This document shows positions 53,222-64,000 of a stretch of DNA of 64,000 bases, in pieces (within the stretch, counting starts at the first letter, position 1; every line of letters begins with the position of its first letter). Below the pieces are notes generated by a model. That model was not told the DNA's origin. It was given only the letters and a program-made list of their open reading frames with translations, and made no database searches. The stretch is taken from contig CP141136.1 of the NCBI GenBank assembly GCA_035236585.1, forward strand, positions 56,065,136 through 56,129,135, in the 5' to 3' direction. The position numbers were made by a program, and so were the translations under genes. The DNA is from Warburgia ugandensis (taxonomy: Eukaryota > Streptophyta > Magnoliopsida > Canellales > Canellaceae).

Positions 53222-55083
53222 TCGAATAGAAAAAAGACCAAGTTGTAATGAGAGAAGGAGTTTGAGAAAATAAAAAACTACCTAGACTTATGAAATCAAG
53301 TAAGAAACAAATATAATAGAAGAAGGAAACCTAGGGAGATATTTAAGAAATCCATGACTCCATAAATTGAGAAGTCGTGAACTTCCATTGATGAATGGAG
53401 AAATCCATGATTTCAAAAGAATTGCATGGATTTTCAATGACTTTTTTTATTATTGAAGTCTCTTCTTATATATTTGAATTTCATGCTCATTAGGTTAGGA
53501 GGATCTTATTTTGCTTGCTATGCATGATCTTACTTGATTTGCTATGAATAATCTCATCCTTAGATTGCCTTGTACATGTGATCATCATGTTATGCTAATG
53601 AATAAATGCATGATTTTCTATTGTTTTAAGGGGTTGATTTTTCTTGAAATCCATGTGCGTGGATAGATGATCATCACACGATGCCTTGGTTAGTAAGTAA
53701 ATAACCATGAAGAAATAATGGTTTGAATTAGTTTAAAAACCATGTAAAAAGGCACTAAAATGGATAGCTTGGATTATGTGCACTATTTTGATTTAATAGA
53801 TTTAACTTAGCGAGATTAACAATGGGATACCCATGGTTTGATCTACCCATGATACATTGGGATTTGCAACATGCAAACCACCCCTTTTGTTCAAGGGAGT
53901 GGACAATGGGCATGGGTGATCCAAACCACCCATTGTTTGAATGGTCCAATCAAGTGGATGATGTGTATTCCATACTTGTTGATCTGGGAAATCAGGGTTT
54001 AAATTGAAGATATAAAAACCTAGAAGATCAACTTTAAGATCAATTCATATAAACTTCCAATTGATGATCTATTCATGGATGGATCAACCATGAATTTCAT
54101 AGTTTGACCTATCTAAGGTAATTGGTTTTTAGCACCAACAATTTTTCATGATGAGGTGAACTTGTGCCATTTTGATCTTAACCATTCATTCAATGGATAG
54201 TTTGATCACGCCAAATGGTCCGGTCAATTGATGACGTGATAGCAAGAAAATCACCAAATCCTTTGGCTGTAAAATTCTAAATTAACTATGCTATAAGAAC
54301 CATATTGTAATTTCTAGAAAATAATGACAAATCTATTATTTCTAGAGGCCTTAAGATCAACCATTAATTCACGGTGATCTAAACCAATCAACTTAAGGGT
54401 GGCATGACATCCACCGCCAAAAGGGAGTATATTCTTGACTAGCAATTGGATTGTAGTTGGTAACTCACAGTGCCATAATCTTCGTGAGGATGCTATTGAA
54501 GTCTTTCTAGGATATCAAAAAGCACATGATGCGGTGATTTGGCCATGAGCATGGCATGCTCCAGATTTTGTGATATTAGACTTGATATTATGTATGGACC
54601 CGTTGTACAGTCAGTGATATTACCATATGAATATATGGTGTAATTAAGATCCATATGAGTATATGGATGACATGATATTGGTATGATTATTTACCATGGT
54701 ACTTATGAGTATGTATTTATTTGATTTGATACATCAATTGATGATATGATGTCTTGTATATGCATGATTGTATGTAGCATGAGAATGACTCTGGTAAGGA
54801 GCCACAGTTTTGATAACCTTATAACATGATTTTGTTAAAATCATGTGTTTTGGCTGCCATGTTTCAAGCGGTATGGACCATGTTTTTATTCTTGTTTATT
54901 ATATAAGATATTTATTTATGGTGCTTCGTGTTTTTGAATGAAATGGAAGATTTATTATCATTATTGATAGCATTATTGTTTTAAAAAAAAAAGAAAAGAA
55001 TTCACTCACATTTTTGTCAATGTTGTTATTTAGGATCCTAGCTTTGTAGTTTTGGATTTTGTGGAATTATTTCCATCACCACA
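53222..55083 (+). repeat. Element G 5' LTR (3' part; start not resolved)
   Basis: Noncoding sequence ending CCATCACCACA three bases before a tRNA-Met primer site, which defines it as the end of a 5' LTR. The block at about 54420-54590 (CGGTGATTTGGCCATGAGCAT) corresponds to AGTGATTTGGTCGTGAGCAT in element B's LTR (33540-33560), supporting a Tekay-type LTR. Where it begins is unclear: C may have inserted into it, or it may start within this stretch. The paired open frames at 53755-54007 overlap on opposite strands and are not genes. Confidence 0.6.
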
Positions 55084-55085
55084 AT

Positions 55086-55097
55086 TGGTATCAAAGC
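55086..55097 (+). promoter_or_regulatory. Primer binding site of element G (initiator tRNA-Met)
   Basis: TGGTATCAAAGC, one base from the standard TGGTATCAGAGC, two bases after the LTR end. It is the same class of primer site as in element B. Confidence 0.88.
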
Positions 55098-55216
55098 CCA
55101 GTTCATGATCTCTCACAACCATGTAATACTTGGAAAACCTTGAGTAACAGTCCTAAGTCCTAGTGTAAATAGCTATAGAAAGTACTTACGTAGGATTGTT
55201 TAATTTTAAAAATAAA

Positions 55217-56888
55217 TGCCTCCTTGAAGATGAGTTCCCAGGGTGCAGGACCATAGGATAATGCAAGTGGATATGTACTCAAGTTTTTGTTACAGAAATT
55301 GGGGCAATATTATAGAATCAGTCCTAGGGAGCACCGGTAGGAGGAGCAGAAATAGCCACTCTAGCACAAAATGTGCCTAAGCTTGAGAATATGTTAGACA
55401 GATTCAAGAAAATGGCTTTGGCTTCTCAGGAGAGGATGAGGCAAATGCTATTAAGGCATGGATCCTTGAGGTTGAGAAGGTCTTTAAGGGCATGGAGGTC
55501 CCAAAGGAGAGGAAGGTGATTATGGCCACCATTGTCATGACTAGAGAGGTGGCCTTTTAGTGGCAGATGGTGGAGAGGACTCACTTCGAGGACATGGATT
55601 CAAAACCTTGAGATGACTTCAAGAACGTATTCTTTGATAAGTATTTTTCTCCACATATGAAAAGAAGGAAGGAGAAGGAGTTCCTTGGGTTACAAAAAGG
55701 TGACATGATTGTCACTCAGTATGAGAATAGATTCACCAAACTACAAGGATTTGCTCATAGTATTGAGATCAGTGACAAGAAGGTTGTAGAGAAGTTTGTT
55801 GATGGGTTGACAACAGGACTAAGGACTAAGGTGTTGGGAGTTGACTAGCCATTATAGCAAAGGCTGTTGAAATGATGTATATCTTTGAGTAGGACTTCAG
55901 GAGGGCTTCAAATGAGAGGAAAGATAAGGCGAAAGAGGGCAGCTTGATTAGCATATTCAACAAAGAGGAGAGGTCCATGCAATCGTTCAAGTCTTGTTTA
56001 TCTTAGAAACACCCATTCTTTCAAAAGAGTAGGCCTCAAGATCATTGACCATGCCCATGATGCAAGAAGCATCACCTTGGCCAACCTTACAGAGTAGCAT
56101 TAATCAAGTGCTTTACTTGTGGGGAAGCAAGACACATGGCCCGCAACTGCTTGAAGAACAAGGAGGGAGAGAAGTTGGCAAAGCAGTTGCCTAAGAGCCA
56201 GAGGCAAGTTTTTTTCCATCACCAATGCACATGCTCAGGCATCAAATGTAGTTGTGGAAGGTATGATTTTATTACACGATAACCTTGCTAAGGTTTTACT
56301 TGACCTTGGTTCTACACATTCTTTCATACAAACACTTTTGCTATGCCCATAACTTGTCCAGTTTCAAACTTAGGGCTGTATCCAGAGATCTTGACCCCAA
56401 CGGGAAAGTCTAGGTATCTCCATAGTTTTATTTCTAACGTGCCCATCATGATAGAGAACAGTTAGATGTTGATTTAGTCTTACTTGATCGGATGAATTTT
56501 GATGTCATTCATGGCATGGACTGATTGGCACTTAATTGGGCCATGGCAAATTGGCGAAGGAAGAGAGTTGTATTTAGCATGCCTAAAGAGCCACTTGTTA
56601 CATTTTGTGTGAAGCATAATCCCTCAGGAGCATGCTTAATCTCTACATCCAAGGTGGCTAAGCACATTGCCAAGGGATGTCATGCCTTCTTGGCCAAGGT
56701 AGAGGTTGTTGAGGTTAAGGAGATTAAGTTGGAATAGATAGTGATGGTTTAGGAGTTTTTTTATGTTTTCCCTATCGATTTTCCATGAGTACCTCCATGA
56801 TGACTCATCAACTTTACCATTGACTTAGTACCAGGTACAACCCCAATCTCTAAGGCATCATACAGGTTAGCATCAGTTGAGTTGAAAG
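55217..56888 (+). pseudogene. Element G gag, protease and start of RT
   Basis: Gag core about 55430-55850, with YFSPHMKRRKEKEFL, MIVTQYENRFTKLQGFAHS and FVDGLTTGLRTKV-type blocks, close to element B gag. An intact CCHC zinc knuckle, CFTCGEARHMARNC, is at 56109-56150. The protease region has LGSTHSF (about 56305-56325) and an MNFDVIHGMD block (about 56485-56520). The RT N-terminus (PGTTPISKASYR) runs up to the junction with the solo LTR at 56888. Tekay/Del type. A fossil with about a dozen breaks over the part visible here and at 62810-64000. Confidence 0.82.
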
Positions 56889-59800
56889 TGTGGCAACTTG
56901 AGTTTTTGTAACATATTTTAAACTACTTTTTTGAAATAGCAGGGCCCCTAGTTGAAAATTCTTTTAAAAAACAAACAACCAAAATATTTTTCTTTAAAAA
57001 CATTTTCTAAAAACCTTGAGTGTCATTTTTTCTTTTAAAAAAACAAGATTTTTTAATGAAATGAATTTCTCAATTATATCAAAAGTCTGTTAGAATCTCC
57101 TTTGTATTTTGAACATTTACACATTTATCACGTGCAATGCAGAACACCTAATAATATTTCAATGATTTTATAATTTTAAATAAATATGAGTACTTAAATA
57201 GACATCCACAGCTTTCAGTCACAACCACATCACTTCTTCCCTTAATAATGAATTTACATAAATCTGAATTTTCATTTTGTCCAAGTTCACATATTAAAAT
57301 GTAATCAAACATATACTACACACTCCTGTAATCGCACCTTAGATTTCTGAAGGCTTTATGGTCTTGAACTTTCAACTTCGCAGCATGTGTATCAATCTTG
57401 TTACTTACTCTATCTTCTCTTTAGTCCTATCCTTTAAACCTAAGATATTGTAAAACATTTACAATATCTTAGCAAGCTTGTACTTGTGTAGGAAATAAGA
57501 TGCTATTTGGAGTGCAGTTCATGATTTACAAGTTCAATGTTTGATGTTTTAACATTGAAACAAATCTAATAAAAAACAATATATCTTAAAGCATGACACT
57601 CATGTTAATTTCATTAGTTTATGAATAATGCATTTATGTCAAAACTTTTAAATTCTCAATTGATATGTTCGACATGAACTAAATTTTGATTACCAATCAA
57701 ATATTTAAATTTTGAATAAAATCACAAATGCATGTCATAAACATACTATCTTTCAGATTTTCATATGTTAAGAATCAATCTCAAATATCTGAATCAATGA
57801 GTACAGGCAATTCACAAAGGGAATGCTCATAAACTTTCACAATATTAAAAGATAACAAAGCTTTTCAAATAATAAAGTAATAAGTGTATATCGAGGATCA
57901 ATAACAATTAGCAACATCTTGCCTCTAGCCATATAGACCATCTTGGTCTTATCTTTGCGAAGATAACTGATATGTCCTAGCACACCCAATTAATTATTAT
58001 AGGTACACTATGCACGCAGTGACTTCACCACCCAATCCGCGTTCATACATGGTTACCACACGAGCTACATCACTCCTTATTAGGGACATGATTAAGTAAA
58101 CAGTCAATGCCATGCATTCCCTTGATGCACCCACCTTAAACAATAATGACTCTTGGGTAGGTATCTCAAATTGGAGGAGAGAGGCCAATCTACTCCTCCT
58201 AGCATAGTAGCCACAATCAAATATGCTTATCAATCTATTGAAAATACATCTTCAATAATTAATAAAATTAGGTACATCAGTACCAAAAGTCATTAAATCA
58301 TCCACCCTCGTTAGTTATGCTAGTGTTGTAGCACCCACCCTCATCAGTAATGTTTTGTCATAATACATATAGCCTTAAAATCATATTTTCATAAAATAGA
58401 TTGTAAGTGATTTGAAATCTGTTTGCTTTCAATGATTGATTTCATTTCAAAAGCACGTATAACATTTAAAATACTTTTCAATATATTTGATCTTTTAGTA
58501 GTCAACATTAAATAAAATGCTAAGCTTTTCAATCATTTGATTTATTATAACAAAAACAATGATAGAAGTACATTAAAATAAAATTAACCAATATGGCACT
58601 TAAATCCGCCTACCTTTGATTTTACAATCCAAAGTGGTTGAACTAAGTTGCACTAAATCCAAACATCCATAAGCACTTCATCAATAGTCTATAATACATG
58701 CACAATGTATTACAAAAACTTATCATGAACACACAATCTAGATCTTCCGATTTCATCTATAAATCAAGATCTACTGTTGATTCTTCTTCCACCACAATTG
58801 AACATGAATTACTGTGATCACATCCACTCAGATTAATGATCATCATTTCCTCAACTTTTGATTATTGATCTAACACTCAAATACTATTTGGATTATTAGT
58901 CTGCACCATTGATTGTAAATCAACAATTTATATCATTAGTTTAAAAATTAGACTTCTATTTTCTAATTTATCTAACAGTTAGATATTTACATGATTTTCT
59001 AAAACATCATAATCAGTTTCTAATTCACACATTTGACAGTAATCCAACTATCAAATTTTAATCAATTTGTTAAAATGATATTGTATGCTTTCAATGACAC
59101 ATCTAACCTCATTTTAATGGTCAAATTGATTCAATTTACATGACTATGTTGTTTATAGTTAATTTGATTGTGATCTAAGAATCATTAATGCCAAAATATC
59201 ATTAGATTGCATAAAATAATATAACTAGCATCAAATATGATCATTTGAAAATGATCTAACGTTCAACATAGTTGAATCATTGGTATCATTCATGGATCAT
59301 TAAATCTAGCACAATCGACCATTTGATCTTGGTTTGGGCAGTTGAATTGGCTCCAATCTTAATCTCTCATTGTAGATCACTACCCTGATCTACTATTCAT
59401 ATGATCAGATCAACAATCTGTACATTTTATACTTAGATGACAGTCAAATCCTAATTTCTTTGTTGATCCTACTTAATCTAATTCTTAGATCCAAGCTATA
59501 CATGGTTGGATATATTCTCTATATTAGAAATCAATAGTTAATTTTACTAATGAACTTTGGATCAACCTTCCAACTATTCATGTTCATTTGAATTAAATTA
59601 AGATGAAGATCAAAGAATTTAGAGTAAGATCTTACCTTAGAACAATCAATTTCTTATTCAAGAGATTATTGGGAACGACTGATCGTCAATGGATTGTTGC
59701 CATCAGCCTTGATCTTAACCATACATTGATGTTAACTTTAGATCACTATCAAATCTTCTCTAATTAACAAATTGACTAATGGGTTTTACTCAAAAAAGAA

Positions 59801-62800
59801 TGATAAACAACATGAATAGTTCAGATACATAAAATGGAATTGTAAACATAGTTGTGTTTTGTCGATCTTCACTGTTTGTTAACATTCATTCTAAATCTAG
59901 CAATGTTCTTCCCTAATTGTGTTTTACTCTACTCTTTGCAAGGAATGAAATGATTGGCTTAGCCATCCAATTAGTCCTTTTTCTTTTCGATGAAATGAAC
60001 CCTAGGTGTGTAGCCAGTCTTCCTTGATTTTTTACTGAAATGTGGCTAGATCAAGGACTAAGTAGAGGGCTTTTGGTCATTTTTGTGAGGGGAAGAAGAT
60101 GATCAATGATTAGAGCTACCATTATCTTCATCTAGCTTAGTCTTAGGTAGTGAAAAACTCATGTACCCACCTCTACTCTGTGATAACGGCATTTCTTCTT
60201 AATAAGTATTTGATTTTATATAAAAAGTACCCAATTAGTAGTGCATATGATATAAATTATAGTATTATTTTTAGGATTTTTCTAAAATTTCATAACAAGT
60301 GCATTTTTTACCTAATAATTCAAATTTTGATATTTTGTAGGTTCAAGAGCTAATCTAGAGTAAGCATGTGAATTATCATAATTTTTAGGATTTAATTAGG
60401 ATTTTTAATCTTTCGGAGGTAGTAAGATGATGATCTAATAGCTGAGATCAAGCAAGATGTGAATTGATGATCATGATCAAGCAAAGGTTCAAGATCATTC
60501 CAAGGCAAGAAAATGAGTTTAAGGAAGCAATTGGAAGAATCAAAGGTGATTAGAATGGGTCCATGCAAAATCTATAAAATTCCATCACCTTTGTATGAAG
60601 TAAAGCCTTGAAAGCCACCTAAGCCATCAAGGAAGAGCTAGAAAAAGCCAAGTAATTCAAGCCATTCAAGTCAAGGATGTGAGCTATGAAGCCAAGCATA
60701 GGAGCGATCAAAGTGACATCAAGTTAAATAAGTCATGCCACATGGATTCACACGATGAACAATTCAAGTAATTATCCAATGCAAAATTGTGGATTTTCTA
60801 GAGGATAATTAAAAAGGAGTTAGATGAATATCATACATGGTAAGATAGCATGAAAAGATAGACCAATAGGAGAAGAACCCTTATTTCTTCATTTACTTTT
60901 CCTCTTCCTTTTCCCCTTTTTCCTAGCTCTTTCTAACCATCCCCCTAAGTAATCTCACATATGGAATGTAGGGTGGGGGCACCTCTCACTTGTAGTTCCT
61001 GGGGTTTCCACCTTACCATCCTAGCACTTTCCTAGGTTCCCACTTCTAGTCCTAGTTTCCACCTTCCTAAAGTCCTACTCCTAAGTTCCCTTCTTATCTT
61101 AATTTCCTTCCCAATCCCATCTTATCTTCCATTCCCCATAATGTCTGTTTTAGAACGTGAAAACACTTATATAGGACCCTATGGCTTTCACATAGAACAC
61201 ATTGAGCGGGGGAGGATGCCTCCCTCCTAAAAAGGTAGCGTCTCCCACCTTGCTCCCCTGTAGTTTCATCATCTTGTTACTTGCTTTGCTTTCTAATTTC
61301 ATGCTTCTTGTTCCTTACTTGATTTCCTTTCTTGTTTGCTATAGTTTTATGATTTAGATCCTTGTATCCTAAGGCTATTAATCTCATGTAGTCATAGCCA
61401 AGAGATGGTAACCTTAGGATCACATTAGTTGTTCTTTGTTCTTCCTTTGAAACCTTGCCTTCCCATTGTTTCTCTTTACTTACCCATCTTTGAGTTTGTT
61501 CCATCTCTTTTCCTACTTTCTTTCTCTTTGGTTCTCTTTTGGATCACACATATGCTACTTATTGAATAATGAATGTTGGATTTGAATTGAGTTAATTTTA
61601 TGTCTTTGAAGGGGATGAACTTTTCTTTCCATGTTCATGTAATATGCACCATTTTCTACGAATTTCAATTCAATAAAGTAACATGTTTCATGCAAAAGTT
61701 TCCATGCTGATTTCCAATACTTCAAGTCCTCTAAATTTTGTCTTATGGGTGTGTTCCATACCCATTCATTCATTGATTCATGCACTCCATTCTAGCAAAT
61801 TTCATGTGCACATTTCATCCTATTTTCCATGCATCTTTCACTTGAGCTTTCATGCGCACCATTTTAGCCAAAGTTTTAGGTCATGAATCATGCACAATTT
61901 CCATATTCCATGGCCACTTTCTTAAGTCTTTGTTGCATGTTTTGTTGACTAGGATTTGGTCAAGTTTAGTTTATATTTCATTAGTTATTTTCTTTGTATC
62001 TTAGAATAGATTTAGATAGCTTTTAGTTTTATTTTTAGAAGTGTTACTTTTAGTAAGTTTCTTTAGTTCATGTTTCTGATTTCATGTATGTTTCTAGTTC
62101 CTTGTTATTTCCATTCCTAGTTTAATCAAACCAATCTCTCTTTGGATAAGCTAAGTAATATAAATAAAATCCAATAAATATAAAAAACTATGAGATTCCT
62201 CATGGCATCAACCTCTCTCATGATCAAATAACTACACTGATTTATGCACTTGAGAGTATTTTAAAGCTATGCCACTTCTTTTTTCCTTTGGCGGTCAGGG
62301 TTGCTACTTTCTCTCCCTCTTCCTTCTCTCATTCTCTCCTTCTCTCTCCTTCATTTTCTTCCTTTCTCCTAGGTAATAGTTTCCAACTATTTTTAAAGTT
62401 TTTAAAAAGCATTACAAATTTAATGCTTTTAATTTTTTTAATTTCATTTTTTATTCGTTTTATCTCTCTCATGATGGTTAGAGATGTCATCATGTTGACC
62501 ATTATGTAGGCTGACCACTCTGGATTTGAGTTTCATGTGGGGGTGAATAAGCTTTCCACACTAGGTAAATGTACTAAAATGCCCTACATCGAAATATTCA
62601 AACTTTGATTTTAGCATTCTTAGTGTCACTAAAAATATTTTTTCAAGCACATTCTAAATATTAAGGTTTTAAGTGTCAATTAAGTGTCTTTAAAAATGTC
62701 AAATCTATGAAACTCAAAACATGGAATTCTTAATTTGTATTTCATCCAAAAATGGATAAAAAAATTTGTACAAAATATAATTTATAATTAAGAGGTAATA

Positions 62801-62804
62801 AAAA
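56889..62804 (-). mobile_element. Solo LTR of the element F family, minus strand, inserted in element G RT
   Basis: Starts TGTGGCAACTTGAG (reverse complement of the LTR end) and matches the reversed 3' end of element F with few gaps: TTTTGTAACAYATTTT, TTTTTYRAA, GGCAGGGCCC/AGCAGGGCCC. The far end (minus-strand start TTTTTATTACCTC) matches F's start, and an internal block ATATTTAGAATGTGCTTGAAAA matches F near 12036. It is flanked by GAAAG (56884-56888) and GAATG (62805-62809), a TSD with one difference. Element G RT coding resumes directly after it. Without the nested solo LTR at 60200 it is about 3.84 kb. The small open frames inside have no family resemblance. Confidence 0.8.
60200..62274 (+). 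mobile_element. Solo LTR of the element C family, TSD CTTCT
   Basis: A plus-strand copy matching the reverse complement of element C's LTR. The early part has AACAAGTGCATTTTTTACC, GATATTTTGTAGGTTC and TTTTTAGGATTTAATTA; the end has TGAGATTCCTCATGGCATC and TTTATGCACTTGAGAG. It is flanked by CTTCT at 60195-60199 and 62275-62279. There is no internal sequence, so it is a solo LTR. It lies inside the F-family solo LTR, making it the youngest layer of the right-hand stack (G, then F-type, then C-type). Confidence 0.8.
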
Positions 62805-62809
62805 GAATG

Positions 62810-64000
62810 TTGAAGATACAATTGCAAGAGCTATTAGACAAGAATTTTATTAGACAAAATGCTCAACAAGGTCACTATCAAGAATCGATATCCATCACCT
62901 CATATGGATAATATTTTTTACCAGCTCCAATTGGCCAAGGTATTCTCTAAGATTAATCTATGGTTCGGTTACCATCAACTCCTAGTTAGAGGGAGGATAT
63001 CTAGAAGACAGCATTCCACACCAAGTTAGGGCACTGTGAGTTTTGAATCATGCCATTTGGGATGACTAATGTCCCTGCTACCTTTTATGGACTTGGTGAA
63101 CAGAGTGCCCATGACCTTCTTGGACAAGTTTGTGATGGTGTTTGTAGATGACATCCTAGTATATTCCAAGAACTATGAGGATGAGCACACTTTGAGAGCA
63201 TTAGCTTTATGCCAAGTTCAACAAGTATGATTTTTTATTGGAGGAAGTCAACTTCATAGGTCATATTATCTCTAAAGATGGTGTTACTATGGACCCAGCA
63301 AAGGTAGATGCAATAGAGAAGTGCAAAGTGCTAAAGACAATATCTGAGGTATGAAGCTTTTTAGGACTTGTAGGATACTACCACAGCTTTATAGAGGGTT
63401 TCTCAAGGATTACCTTGTCTCTTACCAAGTTAACTCAAAAGGATTCCAAATTCATCTGGGATGATGCAAGTGAGGAGAGCTTTTAGGAATTGAAGCAAAG
63501 GCTAATCACTGCTCCAGTACTTACTCTTCCAGTTGGCAATGAAGGATTTACTTCATATAGTGATGCCTCAAGCAGAGGGCTAGGTTGCATACTTGTGCAG
63601 TATGGTAAGGTAATTGCCTATGCTTCAAGACAACTAAAGAAGCATGAGGTAAAATTCCACCCCATGATTTGGAGCTAGCAGCTGTGGTATTCACCCTAAA
63701 GATCTAGAGACTATCTCTAAGGTGAGAGGTTCAAGGTATCATAATCATAAGAGCCTCTAAGTACATTTTTTCATGACATGATTTGAACATAAGACAAAGG
63801 AGATGGATGGAGTACTTTAAAGACTATGATTTCATAATTTAGTATCATTAAAGGATGGATAATGTTGTGGCCGATACATTGAGTCAAAAGACTCAAGAGA
63901 TGTGTGCTAGTATGTTGTTAAGGAGGTGGAGACTACTCCAAGAGGTGATTGGTAGTAGACTAGAGATTCAATAGAATAGAGCCTTTTTGGATAATTTGTT
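62810..64000 (+). pseudogene. Element G pol, RT and RNase H, runs off right edge
   Basis: Continues the RT cut at 56888: LQELLDKNF (about 62825-62850), [10 protein letters not shown] (about 62943-62975), FVDDILVYS catalytic block (about 63138-63165) and HIISKDGV (about 63262-63285). RNase H follows from about 63490 with [44 protein letters not shown]. The integrase would lie beyond the window. Same lineage as element B. Fossil. Confidence 0.85.

Noticed and set aside
53755-54007. Open frames on both strands containing WFGSPMPIVHSLEQKGW / HPFCSREWTMGMGDP, possible host gene piece
   Set aside because: The two are mirror shadows over an imperfect inverted repeat (GGATACCCATGG ... GGTGATCCAAACCACCCATTG) in the G LTR. 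No family resemblance.
57997-58233. 78-codon minus-strand open frame in the F-type solo LTR of element G
   Set aside because: Corresponds to the late LTR block seen in F and B (the stretch with CATGGTTACC and CACCCTCRT), which is noncoding in the other copies.

Overview
The window is plant nuclear DNA from a repeat-rich, probably heterochromatic region of a large flowering-plant genome. I see no credible intact host gene, no tRNA or rRNA gene and no CRISPR array. Almost every base belongs to transposable elements: one CACTA DNA transposon and several generations of Ty3/gypsy LTR elements inserted into each other. The DNA is AT-rich and the coding stretches are decayed. The evidence for a plant is the CACTA transposase with DUF4218 and DUF4216 companions, Tekay/Del-type chromovirus pol with a C-terminal chromodomain, primer sites for initiator tRNA-Met and tRNA-Asp, and very long LTRs. 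The species cannot be named from this.

Layout, left to right. 1-4237: the 5' part of a minus-strand CACTA element; its terminus (TIR plus subterminal inverted repeats) is at 4237 and the rest lies off the left edge. It sits in gag of element A, a decayed plus-strand Tekay-like element (4238-8470) with a probable 3' LTR to 11757. 11758-16333: element F, a solo LTR with a perfect TAGAG target-site duplication (TSD). 16346-53221: element C, a minus-strand, gag-only LTR element that has received three other elements. Element E (17727-26928, minus, gag-only, TSD GTAAG) is in its left LTR. Element B (30608-42817, plus, Tekay chromovirus with 3.7-3.9 kb LTRs, TSD GCATG/GTATG) is in its gag. Element D (45276-51988, plus, gag-only) is in its right LTR. 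53222-64000: element G, another plus-strand Tekay-like element, running off the right edge. Its RT region is split by a minus-strand solo LTR of the F family (56889-62804), which in turn contains a solo LTR of the C family (60200-62274, TSD CTTCT).

Relative ages follow from nesting: A, G and C are the older hosts; B, D, E and the F-family solo LTR in G are later; the solo LTR at 60200 is later still. By-eye LTR comparisons give roughly 3-7 % divergence for E and 5-10 % for B. That suggests insertions some millions of years old at usual plant rates, with large uncertainty.

The most interesting content is the trio C, D and E. They share a leader and a tRNA-Asp-like primer site and encode only gag-like protein, with no protease, RT or integrase in the window. 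They look like a non-autonomous lineage related to Athila/Tat, with LTR type and gag type reshuffled between copies.
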